Assembly: GCF_023078495.1 (NCBI RefSeq) | Contig: NZ_CP095742.1 | Span: forward strand, 3,472,001 to 3,536,000 | Direction: 5' to 3' | DNA length: 64,000 bases | Origin: Luteibacter aegosomatissinici | GTDB taxonomy: Bacteria; Pseudomonadota; Gammaproteobacteria; Xanthomonadales; Rhodanobacteraceae | Part shown: positions 7,595 to 16,305 of the stretch, piece after piece | Numbering within the stretch: the stretch's first letter is position 1 | Layout: each line of letters begins with the position of its first letter | The notes under the pieces: generated by a model | Databases searched by the model: none | Seen by the model: only the letters and a program-made list of their open reading frames with translations | Told to the model about the DNA's origin: nothing | Program-made: the position numbers and the translations under genes

Positions 7595-9046
7595 ATGCTC
7601 ACCCTCAGCAACCTGATCGACGGCGAACCACGGGCGCCGCGTAGTGGCCGCTACCTGGACGTGATCGACCCGGCCGTAGGGCAACCGTACGCGCGCTGCC
7701 CGGACTCCACCGCCGAGGATGTTGCCGATGCCGTCGCGGCGGCCACCCGGGCGCATCTGCGCTGGTCGACCATGGCCGCCGACGCCCGTGCCCGCTGCCT
7801 GTATCGGCTGGCCGACCTGATCGAGGCACGCATCGAGGACTTCGCCGCGGCCGAATCACAGGACAGTGGCAAGCCGCTGGCCCTTGCCCGCTCGCTCGAT
7901 ATCCCCCGCGCCATCGCCAACCTGCGCTTCTTCGCCGCGGCGGCCACCCAATTCGCCGGCGAATCGCACGCCATGGAACATGGCGCGATCAATTACACGC
8001 TGCGGCTGCCGCTCGGCGTGGTGGGGTGCATCAGTCCATGGAACCTGCCGCTCTATCTCTTTACATGGAAGGTGGCCCCTGCCCTGGCAGCCGGTAACGC
8101 GGTCGTAGCCAAGCCTTCCGAGGTAACGCCGCATACGGCCTGGTTGCTCGGTACGCTCGTGCGGGAGGCAGGTTTCCCCGATGGCATTTTCAATATCGTC
8201 CACGGCACCGGCCCGGCAGTCGGCGAAGCCATCGTCGTGCACGATGCGGTGAAAGCCGTTTCCTTCACCGGTAGCACGCGCACCGGCGTGGCGATCGCCG
8301 CGGCCGCCGCGCCCCGTCTCAAGAAGGTATCGCTCGAACTGGGCGGCAAGAATCCCGCCATCGTCTTCGATGATTTCGATTTCAATGAAAAGACGATGGC
8401 CACGATCGTCCGCTCCGGCTTCGCCAACCAGGGCGAGGTTTGCCTTTGTGGCTCACGGCTGTTCGTACAGCGCGGTATTTATGAGCGGTTCCGCGACGCG
8501 TATCTCGAACGCGTGCGCGCGCTACGCGTGGGCGATCCGCAGGATGCCACAAGCGATTTAGGCGCCCTTGTGTCAAAGGCGCACTTCGACAAAGTCATGG
8601 GCTGCATCGACCGTGCCCGCGCCGAAGGCGGCAACGTGCTGGTCGGCGGTGGCCAGGTACGCGTGGATGGCCGATGCGCCGAAGGTTGGTTCATTGCACC
8701 TACGGTCATCGAAGGCCTGCCGTTCGACGCGGCGACCAACCAGGAAGAAATCTTCGGCCCCGTGGTCACGCTCATCCCCTTCGATAGCGAAGATGAGGCG
8801 CTGGCCATGGCCAACGGCACGCCCTACGGGCTCGCCGCTTCGCTTTGGACCCACGATATCTCCCGCGCCCACCGCATGGCGGCGAAACTCGATTTCGGCA
8901 TCGTATGGGTGAACTGCTGGATGCTGCGCGATCTGCGCACGCCATTCGGCGGCAGCAAGCAATCGGGCGTAGGCCGCGAAGGCGGTTTCGATGCCATGCG
9001 TTTCTTCACTGAAGCAAGGAATGTCTGCATTGACCACGGACTCTGA
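7595..9046 (+). CDS. Aldehyde dehydrogenase, 2-aminomuconic/2-hydroxymuconic semialdehyde type
   Basis: A 483-residue NAD-dependent aldehyde dehydrogenase. Catalytic residues can be placed at C283 (NQGEVCLCGSR), E248 (SLELGGKNP) and N150 (SPWNLPL). The GEVCLCG version of the Cys motif is typical of the AmnC/NbaE/XylG group acting on muconic semialdehydes. The next gene encodes a RidA-type protein resembling 2-aminomuconate deaminase, which favours 2-aminomuconate 6-semialdehyde as substrate, i.e. the lower 3-hydroxyanthranilate (tryptophan/kynurenine) route. The start at 7595 follows GGGAGG, 10 bp after the SDR stop. The last 26 bp overlap the next gene. Confidence 0.85.
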   Translation: MLTLSNLIDGEPRAPRSGRYLDVIDPAVGQPYARCPDSTAEDVADAVAAATRAHLRWSTMAADARARCLYRLADLIEARIEDFAAAESQDSGKPLALARSLDIPRAIANLRFFAAAATQFAGESHAMEHGAINYTLRLPLGVVGCISPWNLPLYLFTWKVAPALAAGNAVVAKPSEVTPHTAWLLGTLVREAGFPDGIFNIVHGTGPAVGEAIVVHDAVKAVSFTGSTRTGVAIAAAAAPRLKKVSLELGGKNPAIVFDDFDFNEKTMATIVRSGFANQGEVCLCGSRLFVQRGIYERFRDAYLERVRALRVGDPQDATSDLGALVSKAHFDKVMGCIDRARAEGGNVLVGGGQVRVDGRCAEGWFIAPTVIEGLPFDAATNQEEIFGPVVTLIPFDSEDEALAMANGTPYGLAASLWTHDISRAHRMAAKLDFGIVWVNCWMLRDLRTPFGGSKQSGVGREGGFDAMRFFTEARNVCIDHGL

Positions 9047-9458
9047 CATCGTCCGCACCGACGGCGCCCCCGCGCCGGTGGGTGCTTACCCCCATGCGCG
9101 CCGCGTGGGCAACCTGCTGTTTCTTTCGGGCGTAGGCCCACGCACACCGGGCACCAACGCCGTACCCGGCAACGTGATGGACGCCAACGGCATCCTGGTG
9201 GCTTACGACATCGAGGCGCAGTGCCGCCAGGTGTTCGCCAATGTACGCGCCGTGCTCGAAGCCAGCGGTGCACGCTGGGAGGACCTGGTGGATATCACCG
9301 TGTACCTCACCAACATGGCACGCGATTTCGCGACCTATAACAAGCTGTATGCCGAGGCGTTCGCGGGCGTGGATGCGTGTCGTACAACGGTAGGCGTCAC
9401 CGCCCTGCCAACACCCATCGCGATCGAGCTGAAGTGCGTGGCCGCGCTGCCCTTGTAG
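9021..9458 (+). CDS. RidA-family protein, probable 2-aminomuconate deaminase
   Basis: A 145-residue YjgF/RidA-fold protein. The N-terminal APAPVGAYPHARRVGNLLFLSG, the middle ANVRAVLEASGARWEDLV and the C-terminal RTTVGVTALP are family features, and the extra GPRTPGTN segment is typical of the 2-aminomuconate deaminase branch (AmnD/NbaF). It would hydrolyse 2-aminomuconate to 4-oxalocrotonate and ammonia. It starts inside the aldehyde dehydrogenase gene (26-bp overlap), so translation is probably coupled. Its TAG stop is part of the GTAG head of a REP palindrome at 9450-9477. Confidence 0.85.
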   Translation: MSALTTDSDIVRTDGAPAPVGAYPHARRVGNLLFLSGVGPRTPGTNAVPGNVMDANGILVAYDIEAQCRQVFANVRAVLEASGARWEDLVDITVYLTNMARDFATYNKLYAEAFAGVDACRTTVGVTALPTPIAIELKCVAALPL

Positions 9459-9477
9459 GAGCGCGCTCTTACAAGGG
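9450..9477 (+). repeat. REP-like palindrome at the end of the aminomuconate operon
   Basis: CCCTTGTA (9450-9457) pairs perfectly with TACAAGGG (9470-9477) around GGAGCGCGCTCT, itself partly palindromic. It carries the GTAG head seen in REPs elsewhere in this window and lies between two convergent genes, so it may also act as a transcription barrier. Confidence 0.65.
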
Positions 9478-9483
9478 GACGGC

Positions 9484-10281
9484 CTATGGGGAGAGTGCCT
9501 TCGCACCATCCAGGCAGGCCTGCAGCATCTCGCCGATCAGCACCTGAACGCGCGCGGCCTGCTTGGGCAGGTACTCGAAGCTGTCTTCGTCCATGTAGGT
9601 CACCTGCGATAGTTCGAGCTGGATGGCACTGATGCCTTCCTCCGGCTTGCCGTAGTTGCGGGTGATGTAGCCACCCTTGAAGCGGCCGTTCGCCACGAAC
9701 GAATAATCGTTCTGCGCCTCGAGGATCGCCGTGACCTTCGCCTGCAGGTCGGCATGGCAGCTGATGCCATCCGCGGTGCCCAGGTTCAGGTCTGGCAGCT
9801 TGCCGTCGAACAGCATGGGTACGTGGCTACGGATGGAATGCCCATCCCACAACACCACATGGCCATGCAGCTTGCGAAGCCGGCTGAGCTCGTCCCACAA
9901 GGCGCGGTGGTAGGGCTTCCACCAGTGCTTCACGCGGTCGGCGATCTCCCCGGCCTCGGGCTCGGCGCCACCGCGGTAGATGTCGTGGCCATCGAACATG
10001 ATGGTCGGCACCAACCCGGTTTCCTTCTTGCCCGGGTAAAGCGCGTGGCCATCGGCCGGGCGGTTCAGGTCCACCACGTAGCGCGACACCACAGGGCGGA
10101 TGACGCTCGCCCCCATGCCGCGGGCGAAGTCGTAGAGTTCCGCCACATGCCAGTCCGTATCCGGCGAGCGGCGCGCGGGCCGCTTCATGCGCGCGGCGAT
10201 CTCATCGGGAATGACGCTGCCGTTGTGCGGCAGGCTGATCAGGAGCGGCGCGGTGCCGCGGTGCAGGGAATACGGGGTCAT
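9484..10281 (-). CDS. hutG: N-formylglutamate deformylase
   Basis: A zinc hydrolase of the N-formylglutamate amidohydrolase family that releases glutamate and formate, the last step of one histidine-degradation route. The 265-residue protein carries LISLPHNGSVIPDEI near the N-terminus, SRYVVDLNRPADG, the metal-binding segment LWDGHSIRSH and the C-terminal GISAIQLELSQVTYMDE, all family hallmarks. The start at 10281 (MTPYSLHRG) leaves 16 bp to the gor stop, so it is probably cotranscribed with gor. No other hut gene is in view. Confidence 0.88.
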   Translation of the reverse strand: MTPYSLHRGTAPLLISLPHNGSVIPDEIAARMKRPARRSPDTDWHVAELYDFARGMGASVIRPVVSRYVVDLNRPADGHALYPGKKETGLVPTIMFDGHDIYRGGAEPEAGEIADRVKHWWKPYHRALWDELSRLRKLHGHVVLWDGHSIRSHVPMLFDGKLPDLNLGTADGISCHADLQAKVTAILEAQNDYSFVANGRFKGGYITRNYGKPEEGISAIQLELSQVTYMDEDSFEYLPKQAARVQVLIGEMLQACLDGAKALSP

Positions 10282-10297
10282 GGCATCAGTGTAATGC

Positions 10298-11659
10298 TCA
10301 ACCGGGGACGCGATCACCCATGGTGACCATTTCTTCAGCGGAGGTGGGGTGGATGGCCATCGTGGCATCGAGGTCGGCCTTTGTTGCCCCCATCTTCACC
10401 GCCACGGCAAAGCCCTGCAGGATTTCGTCGACGCCGGGGCCCAGCATCTGCATGCCGACGATGCGCGAATCCTCCCCCACGCAGATGAGTTTGAAGCGTA
10501 CGTACATGGGCCGATGGGCAAGCGCCAGCTGCATGGGTACGAAGGTCTGCTTATAGAGGTGTACATCGTCACCGAACGCCTCGCGGGCCTCCTGCTCGCT
10601 CATGCCCACGGTGCCCAGCGGGGGGTGCGAAAACACCACACTGGGGATGTTCTGGTAATCGAGTTTCGACTTCGGCAGGTTGCCGAACAGGCGATCGGCC
10701 AGCTTGCGACCGGCGTTCACCGCGACCGGCGTCAGCGCCATCCGCTGGGTGACATCGCCCACGGCGTACACACCCGGCACGCCGGTTTCCTGGAAATCGT
10801 CGACGTCGATCTGCCCGTCACCGTTAGTGCCCAGGCCGATGGCGGCAAGGTCCAGCGATGCCGTATTGCCGTGGCGGCCCACGGCCCATATCAAGAGGTC
10901 GTAGGGCCCAGGGTTCGTCCCTCTATCGCAATCGAGCATCAGGGCACCTGGGGTGCCATGAACAGCTTCGATCTGGCATTCGTAATTGATCGCGATGCCA
11001 TGCTTGGTCATCTCCTCGCCAAGCTGGTACGCCATCTCCTCGTCGAACCCACCCATCAGCCGGTTGCGGACGTACAGGTCCACCTCACTGCCCAGCGCGC
11101 GCAATACACCCGCGAGCTCCACGGCCACGTAACCCCCGCCCACAATGGCCGTCCGCTTCGGGCACGCTCGCAGGTCGAAGAACCCATCGGACGATACGCC
11201 AAGATCGAACCCTGGTTTATCCAGACGGTTCGACGACGACCCCGTGGCGATGATGATGTGCGGCGCGGTAAGCACGCGGTCGCCGACGGCAATGCGCCGC
11301 GAATCGATGAAACGCGCCGTGGCGTGCACGAGCGTCACGCCCCATTTATCGAGCTGCTGCCGGTAGCTGCCATGGATGCGCTCGATGTAAGCCTGGCGCC
11401 GCGCGATGAAGCCTGGCCAATCGAGCGTGCCTGGCTTATCGGTGAAGCCATAATCGTGCGCGATGTACTGGGCCTCGGCCATCTGCGCGGCGTACCACAT
11501 GGCCTTCTTCGGCACACAGCCGTGGTTGACGCACAAGCCACCCAACTCACGTGGTTCCACGAGGACCACTTTTGCACCGTGTTTTGCAGCGCGTATCGCC
11601 GATGCCAGGCCGCCGGAGCCTCCCCCGATCACGATTAGGTCGAAGGCTTCATGGGACAT
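10298..11659 (-). CDS. gor: Glutathione-disulfide reductase
   Basis: An FAD-dependent disulfide reductase that regenerates reduced glutathione with NADPH. The 453-residue protein has an N-terminal FAD-binding GGGSGG, the redox-active pair C43/C48 in GGLCVNHGCVPKK, the NAD(P)-binding IVGGGYVAVE, the second FAD motif VYAVGDVT, and a C-terminal catalytic His in HPTSAEE. The start MSHEAFD at 11659 was chosen over a long non-conserved extension. It sits 76 bp downstream of the DadA-like gene and 16 bp upstream of hutG on the same strand. Confidence 0.92.
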   Translation of the reverse strand: MSHEAFDLIVIGGGSGGLASAIRAAKHGAKVVLVEPRELGGLCVNHGCVPKKAMWYAAQMAEAQYIAHDYGFTDKPGTLDWPGFIARRQAYIERIHGSYRQQLDKWGVTLVHATARFIDSRRIAVGDRVLTAPHIIIATGSSSNRLDKPGFDLGVSSDGFFDLRACPKRTAIVGGGYVAVELAGVLRALGSEVDLYVRNRLMGGFDEEMAYQLGEEMTKHGIAINYECQIEAVHGTPGALMLDCDRGTNPGPYDLLIWAVGRHGNTASLDLAAIGLGTNGDGQIDVDDFQETGVPGVYAVGDVTQRMALTPVAVNAGRKLADRLFGNLPKSKLDYQNIPSVVFSHPPLGTVGMSEQEAREAFGDDVHLYKQTFVPMQLALAHRPMYVRFKLICVGEDSRIVGMQMLGPGVDEILQGFAVAVKMGATKADLDATMAIHPTSAEEMVTMGDRVPG

Positions 11660-11735
11660 GCGTGGCTCCAGCGGGGCAAGGGTGGCGACACCGTAACAAA
11701 CTCGCGCTCGCCTTGCGTGTGAATTCGCAGCCCCG

Positions 11736-12995
11736 CTAAAGCCCGAAGCGCGCGGGTGAATAGGGCGCCGCATCCAGCACGGGCGCCGGCCCCGCGAGCA
11801 GGCCGGCCACCAATTCGCCGGTGGCCGCGGACATGCTGATGCCAAGCATCCCGTGTGCCGTGGCGTACACCAGGTTCGACCACTGCGAGCTTGGTCCAAT
11901 GATCGGCACTTCATCCACGCTCATCGGCCGCCAGCCCCACCATGGGGTGACTTCGCCCTGCCCTTCGGGTTCGTGCAGATACGCGGCGGCACCGCGGCGA
12001 AGCGCGTCGATGCGCACATCGTTCAGGCCTTCGCTGAAGCCGGAGAACTCCATGGTGCTGCCCAGGCGATACCCGGACACCCATGGCGTCACGCATACCG
12101 CCGCTTCGCGGAGCACGAGCGAATGCGTGGGTGCGTTCACCGGCGGCTTGTCCCAAGTCAGCGAATAGCCCTTGCCAGGCTGCATGGGCAGGCGAATATC
12201 GAGCAACTTGCTTACTAGCGGAGACCACGCACCGAGGGCCATCACAATGCGATCGCCCGTGAACACGCCACCGGTCGTGCGCACATGCGTGATGCGCGCA
12301 CCCTCGATCACGAACGAATCGATGCGGGCTCCGGTTTCGATCGCGCCACCCAGTTCTCGGACACGCCGCGCCAGCTCGGCCACGTAAAGGTCGGGCCGCA
12401 ATCGCGCATCGCCGGGGTGCAGGAGGCCGCCCACGACGCCCTCGCGCAAGGACGGTTCAAGAGCCAGGACGTCATCGCCTATGAGCATCCGCACATCCAT
12501 GCCGAGGCGGCGTAGCAGCTCAACGTGGGCGCGATCATGCTGCAGCGCTCGCTCATCGCGATACACATAGAGCTCGCCGACGTCCTCGAACTCGCAGGCA
12601 AGATCGTCGCTGGCGATCAGTTCGCCGATGAGGGCGCGCGACCGCTCAAGGATGGCCCCACGGGCTTCACCCGCGCGCTGGAAGTCACGCCAGGTGCAAC
12701 GCCTGGCAAATCCGAGCAGCCAACGCGCACGCTCCGGATCAGGCAGCGGGTTCACGTACAGCGGGGCGTCCTTGCGCAGCATCGAGCGCAGGGCCGTGCC
12801 CACCATGCCCGGCATGGTCAGGGGGCCGGCGTGGCTCGGGGTCACGGTGCCACAGTTGCCATGTGAACTACCGCTGCCAGGCGTGTGCTGTTCGAGTACA
12901 CGCACACTCGCGCCAGCTTTCAGCAGGTAAAGCGCACAAGCCAGGCCGACCACACCCCCGCCCATGATCAGCACATCGCTTCGGGATCTATCCAT
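11736..12995 (-). CDS. FAD-dependent oxidoreductase, D-amino acid dehydrogenase (DadA) family
   Basis: A 419-residue DAO-fold protein. The N-terminal VLIMGGGVVGLACALYLL is the Rossmann FAD-binding motif, followed by GSGSSHGNCGTVTPSH. The C-terminal TPWWGWRPMSVDEVPIIG and ATAHGMLGISMSAATG match the DadA group. It likely oxidises a D-amino acid or a related imino acid such as D-hydroxyproline, passing electrons to the respiratory chain; the exact substrate cannot be told. First gene of the likely dadA-like, gor, hutG transcript. Confidence 0.82.
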   Translation of the reverse strand: MDRSRSDVLIMGGGVVGLACALYLLKAGASVRVLEQHTPGSGSSHGNCGTVTPSHAGPLTMPGMVGTALRSMLRKDAPLYVNPLPDPERARWLLGFARRCTWRDFQRAGEARGAILERSRALIGELIASDDLACEFEDVGELYVYRDERALQHDRAHVELLRRLGMDVRMLIGDDVLALEPSLREGVVGGLLHPGDARLRPDLYVAELARRVRELGGAIETGARIDSFVIEGARITHVRTTGGVFTGDRIVMALGAWSPLVSKLLDIRLPMQPGKGYSLTWDKPPVNAPTHSLVLREAAVCVTPWVSGYRLGSTMEFSGFSEGLNDVRIDALRRGAAAYLHEPEGQGEVTPWWGWRPMSVDEVPIIGPSSQWSNLVYATAHGMLGISMSAATGELVAGLLAGPAPVLDAAPYSPARFGL

Positions 12996-13129
12996 GGCGC
13001 CAGTTTAACGGCCCCTCCAGGGGCTGGGGCCCTGTCCCGCGCATGAATTCGTGCAGATTGCGAGGTATTCCACGCAAATCATTGATTTGATACCCTCCCC
13101 GGTGCCGATCCTGACAGGGGAAACGCCCG

Positions 13130-13702
13130 ATGCACCCAGCCATACTTAGCATTCGCCCACGTCGCACCATGGGGTACGTTGCGATGGGTGCCGCGCTGGC
13201 CCTGCTCGCCGCCTGCGGCAGCAGTCCGCACCGCCCCTCGTCGTCGCAACGGAACAATCCGGCCTCGGCCGTGCCGCTGGCAAAGAACCTCAACTGGTCG
13301 ACAAAGCCTGCCGCCGCGCCGCCCGCCGATGCGGCCAATGATGTGCTGTTCCGTGCGATCGGCCTGGTCGGTACCCCGTACCGTTGGGGCGGCAATACCC
13401 CTGCGGGCGGCTTCGATTGCAGCGGCCTGGTTAACTACATCTACCTGACATCCACCGGCCTGCGCCTGCCCCGCACCTCCACCGAGATGGCTGCGCTCGA
13501 CAAGCCCAAGGTCGGCGAATCGGACCTTGAAAGCGGTGACCTGGTCTTTTTTGGCCGCGGCCACGTCACGCATGTTGGCGTTTACGTGGGCAAGGGCCGT
13601 TTCGTCCACGCCCCCAATTCCGGCGGCACGGTGCGCCTCGACGAGCTCGACGGCGCCTATTGGAAGGAAAATTTCGTCTATGGTCGACGCGTTCTAAACT
13701 GA
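13130..13702 (+). CDS. NlpC/P60 (C40) cell-wall peptidase lipoprotein
   Basis: A predicted murein endopeptidase of 190 residues. A basic N-terminus, hydrophobic segment and lipobox LLAAC (Cys29) mark it as a lipoprotein. A Ser/Pro/Ala-rich linker (about 31-68) leads to the NlpC/P60 domain with YRWGGNTPAGGFDCSGLV. The catalytic residues are C97, H148 (HVTHVG) and H160 (FVHAP). The start at 13130 has an AGGGG ribosome binding site; an internal Met14 would also keep the signal. It is the usual size for Spr/MepS-like proteins. Monocistronic, followed by the ohr control region. Confidence 0.92.
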   Translation: MHPAILSIRPRRTMGYVAMGAALALLAACGSSPHRPSSSQRNNPASAVPLAKNLNWSTKPAAAPPADAANDVLFRAIGLVGTPYRWGGNTPAGGFDCSGLVNYIYLTSTGLRLPRTSTEMAALDKPKVGESDLESGDLVFFGRGHVTHVGVYVGKGRFVHAPNSGGTVRLDELDGAYWKENFVYGRRVLN

Positions 13703-13734
13703 ACGGGAGGCAACATAGACCCTCGCTTCGTCAG

Positions 13735-13758
13735 AATTAGATTGCGCGCTATTTAATT
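13735..13758. promoter_or_regulatory. Candidate OhrR operator upstream of ohr
   Basis: An imperfect palindrome, AATTAGATTG-CGCG-CTATTTAATT: 8 of 10 half-site positions are complementary. It lies 74 bp before the ohr ATG in an unusually AT-rich stretch. Its AATT-rich halves around a CG-rich centre resemble known OhrR (MarR-family) operators. No ohrR gene is in this window, so binding is inference. Confidence 0.45.
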
Positions 13759-13831
13759 GCGTGCTCTACTTAATCCACGGCCCGGGACGACCCGGCGCTT
13801 CCTCCCCTGTCAGCCAGAAAGGAAAGCTTCC

Positions 13832-14284
13832 ATGAGCAACGTGTCGAAAATCGAAAAAGTCCTCTATACCGCCCACGCTGAAGTCGCCGGCGGCCGCGAG
13901 GGTCATGTGAAGAGCAGCGACGGCCTGATCGACCTGCAGCTTCGCCTGCCGAAGGAAATGGGCGGCAATGGCGGTGGCAGCAATCCGGAACAGCTGTTTG
14001 CAGCCGGTTACGCCGCTTGCTTCGAAGGCGCCGTGCGCTTCGTGGCTGGCCAAAAGAAGGTCAAGGTCGATGGCGCCTCCGTGAAGAGCGAAGTCGGCAT
14101 CGGTCCGCGCCAGGGTTCGGGTTTTGCGATCAACGTGAAGCTGGCAGTCAGCCTGCCGGGCGTGGATGACGCCACTGCCCAGGAAATCGTCAAGACCGCC
14201 CACGAAGACATCTGCCCGTACTCGCACGCCACCCGCGGCAACATCGACGTGGACGTGAGCGTGAACGGCAAGGCGCTCGCTTAA
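13832..14284 (+). CDS. ohr: Organic hydroperoxide resistance protein Ohr
   Basis: A thiol peroxidase of the Ohr/OsmC family that reduces organic and fatty-acid hydroperoxides. The 150-residue protein has both redox cysteines: C63 in GYAACFEGAVRF and C128 in HEDICPYSHATRGN. The EGHVKSSDG and NPEQLFAAGYAACF segments are Ohr-type rather than OsmC-type. The start at 13832 follows GAAAGGAAAG. A palindrome resembling an OhrR operator lies upstream and a bidirectional terminator follows. Confidence 0.97.
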   Translation: MSNVSKIEKVLYTAHAEVAGGREGHVKSSDGLIDLQLRLPKEMGGNGGGSNPEQLFAAGYAACFEGAVRFVAGQKKVKVDGASVKSEVGIGPRQGSGFAINVKLAVSLPGVDDATAQEIVKTAHEDICPYSHATRGNIDVDVSVNGKALA

Positions 14285-14306
14285 GTAGTCATACAAACGA
14301 GCAGGC

Positions 14307-14340
14307 AACAAAAAGGCGGCCAGGTGGCCGCCTTTTTGTT
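14307..14340. terminator. Bidirectional terminator between ohr and slyD
   Basis: A perfect 16-bp inverted repeat (14307-14322 with 14325-14340) around GG: aacaaaaaggcggcca and its complement. It supplies a GC stem with a T-run on both strands, so it can serve the convergent ohr and slyD genes alike. Confidence 0.92.
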
Positions 14341-14358
14341 GCCCTGAGAGCGTTGCGC

Positions 14359-14847
14359 TCAGTGTGCGCCGTCGCCGTTCGGGTGGGCGTGGCCGTGGGC
14401 GATCTCTTCTTCGGAAGCATCGCGCACCGACTGCACGTCGATGTTGAAGGTGAGGGTCTTGCCGGCCATCGGGTGGTTGGTATCGATATCGACCACGCTG
14501 GAACCGACCTTCTGAACAACGACTGCCTGGCGGCCACCTTCCTTCAGGGTGAGGATGGTGGTGTCGCCGGCCTTCAGGCCCTTGCCCTGGTTCGGGAAGT
14601 ACTTCTTCGGCACGCGCTGGGTGGCGCCTTCGCGACGCTCGCCGTAGCCCTGCTCCGGGGCGATTTCCAGGTCGAACTTGTCGCCCTCGGACTTACCTTC
14701 CAGGCCGGCTTCCATACCCGGGATGAGCTGGCCGTGGCCCAGCAGGATCCACAACGGATCGCCGCCCTCGATCGAGCTTTCGACCTTCTCGCCGTTGACG
14801 GAGAGGGTGTAGTGGAACGAGATGACCTTGTCCTTGCCAGCCTGCAT
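14359..14847 (-). CDS. slyD: FKBP-type peptidyl-prolyl isomerase, SlyD-like
   Basis: A 162-residue proline isomerase and metal-binding chaperone. The FKBP domain begins KVISFHYTLSVNGEKVESS, and GHGQLIPGMEAGLEGKSEGD marks the FKBP/IF-domain junction of SlyD. The IF-domain follows, then NHPMAGKTLTFNIDV returns to FKBP. The C-terminus is His-rich (HGHAHPNGDGAH), as in nickel-binding SlyD, though shorter than the E. coli tail. The start at 14847 (MQAGKDKV) was chosen because upstream in-frame sequence is non-conserved. It shares a terminator with ohr. Confidence 0.93.
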   Translation of the reverse strand: MQAGKDKVISFHYTLSVNGEKVESSIEGGDPLWILLGHGQLIPGMEAGLEGKSEGDKFDLEIAPEQGYGERREGATQRVPKKYFPNQGKGLKAGDTTILTLKEGGRQAVVVQKVGSSVVDIDTNHPMAGKTLTFNIDVQSVRDASEEEIAHGHAHPNGDGAH

Positions 14848-14900
14848 GATGGTTTCTACCGGATGAAAACGGGGCATTTTACCGGGCGCCGGGCCCGGCG

Positions 14901-16136
14901 TCACGCCGCCCCGCGGTCCCGGCCAAAGCCCCGGCCGCGGGCCTCGGGGCCCAGCCAGGTCAGTACCGCCAGCAGGACGGCCACCGCCGCGATCCACACC
15001 GACATGGCGAAGGCGAAATCGCCCCCGCGCTGGTCGGCCAGCCAGGTTTGTGCCGTGGCCGTGATGGCAGCCAGCAGGTTGCCCATCTGGTAGGCAAAGC
15101 CGGGCAACGTGCCGCGCACGGCATCGGGCGACAGCTCGTTGAGGTGGGTGGGCACCACGCCCCAGGCACCCTGCACCATCACCTGGATGAAGAAGGCACC
15201 CAGGCCCAACAGCAGCAGCGAGCCGCCGTACATCCACAACGGGATGACGGGGATCGCCAGCAGGGCGGCAATGATGATCGCCTTGCGCCGGCCGATTCGT
15301 TCCGACATCGCACCAAAGGTCAGGCCGCCGGCGAGCGCGCCGAAGTTAAGCAGTGCCGTGAGCATGAATGCCGTGGCCGAGCCCGCCGGGATCTTCAGCG
15401 TTTCCTGCACGAAGGTCGGGTACATATCCTGCGAGCCGTGGCTGAACATGTTGAACGCGGCCATCAGCAGCATGAGGTAAACGAACAGCTTCCAGTGCCC
15501 GCGCATGGCAACCATCAGGCCTTCGCGAGGCTTGCTTTTGCGTTCTTCCCACACCGGCGATTCAGGGACCTTGCGGCGGATATACAGGACCAGCAGCGCC
15601 GGCAGTGCACCCACGACGAACAGACCACGCCAGCCGATGTGATCCACCAGCAGCCAGTTGGCCAGGGCGGCCAGGAAAAATCCGCAGGGGTAGCCACTTT
15701 GCAGGAGGCCCGATACGAAGCCGCGTGATTTCGGCGGAATGGACTCCATGGCCAGCGATGCGCCAATACCCCATTCACCGCCCATGGCGATGCCGAACAG
15801 GAAGCGCAGGCCCAGCAGCACGGCGAGGCTGGGCGCGAAGGCGCAGGCAATCTCGAGCACGGAGAACAGCACGATGTCGAACATCAATACCGGTCGGCGG
15901 CCATAACGATCAGCCAGGCGGCCAAAGATCAATGCACCCAGGGGACGTGCCGCAAGGGTCAGGAACAAGCCGTAGGTGACTTCGGCCTCGGGCACGTTGA
16001 ACTCATGCGCCACCGCCAGGATCACGAAGGTCAGGAGGAAGTAATCGAATGCATCGAGGGTCCAGCCGAGGAAGCTGGCGATGACCGTGTGCCGCTGGGT
16101 GTGGTTCAGTTCGCGCAGCGCGGCAGGTAACGGCAT
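14901..16136 (-). CDS. MFS carboxylate/sugar-acid transporter
   Basis: A 411-residue inner-membrane carrier with about 12 hydrophobic helices. GRLADRYGRRPVLMFD between TM2 and TM3 is the MFS signature, with a second copy SERIGRRKAII in the C-terminal half. The N-terminal LGWTLDAFDYFLLTFV and GGEWGIGASLAMESIP match the sialate/lactate/aromatic-acid group (NanT, JEN1, MucK-like). The substrate is unknown. It lies 53 bp upstream of slyD on the same strand but is functionally unrelated. Confidence 0.8.
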   Translation of the reverse strand: MPLPAALRELNHTQRHTVIASFLGWTLDAFDYFLLTFVILAVAHEFNVPEAEVTYGLFLTLAARPLGALIFGRLADRYGRRPVLMFDIVLFSVLEIACAFAPSLAVLLGLRFLFGIAMGGEWGIGASLAMESIPPKSRGFVSGLLQSGYPCGFFLAALANWLLVDHIGWRGLFVVGALPALLVLYIRRKVPESPVWEERKSKPREGLMVAMRGHWKLFVYLMLLMAAFNMFSHGSQDMYPTFVQETLKIPAGSATAFMLTALLNFGALAGGLTFGAMSERIGRRKAIIIAALLAIPVIPLWMYGGSLLLLGLGAFFIQVMVQGAWGVVPTHLNELSPDAVRGTLPGFAYQMGNLLAAITATAQTWLADQRGGDFAFAMSVWIAAVAVLLAVLTWLGPEARGRGFGRDRGAA

Positions 16137-16305
16137 CCGAATTTCCTCATAGGCTGACCGCCGCAGAGGCTAGCACAGGGCGAAATCGCAACATGGGGCT
16201 CACAGGCCGACGACGTGTTGCCGCTACACTCGGCGCCGTATCGCAAGATTTCGCCCATGCGGCGAACCTGTGGCGGTGACGCCACCACGGCCAACGGAGG
16301 ACTCC

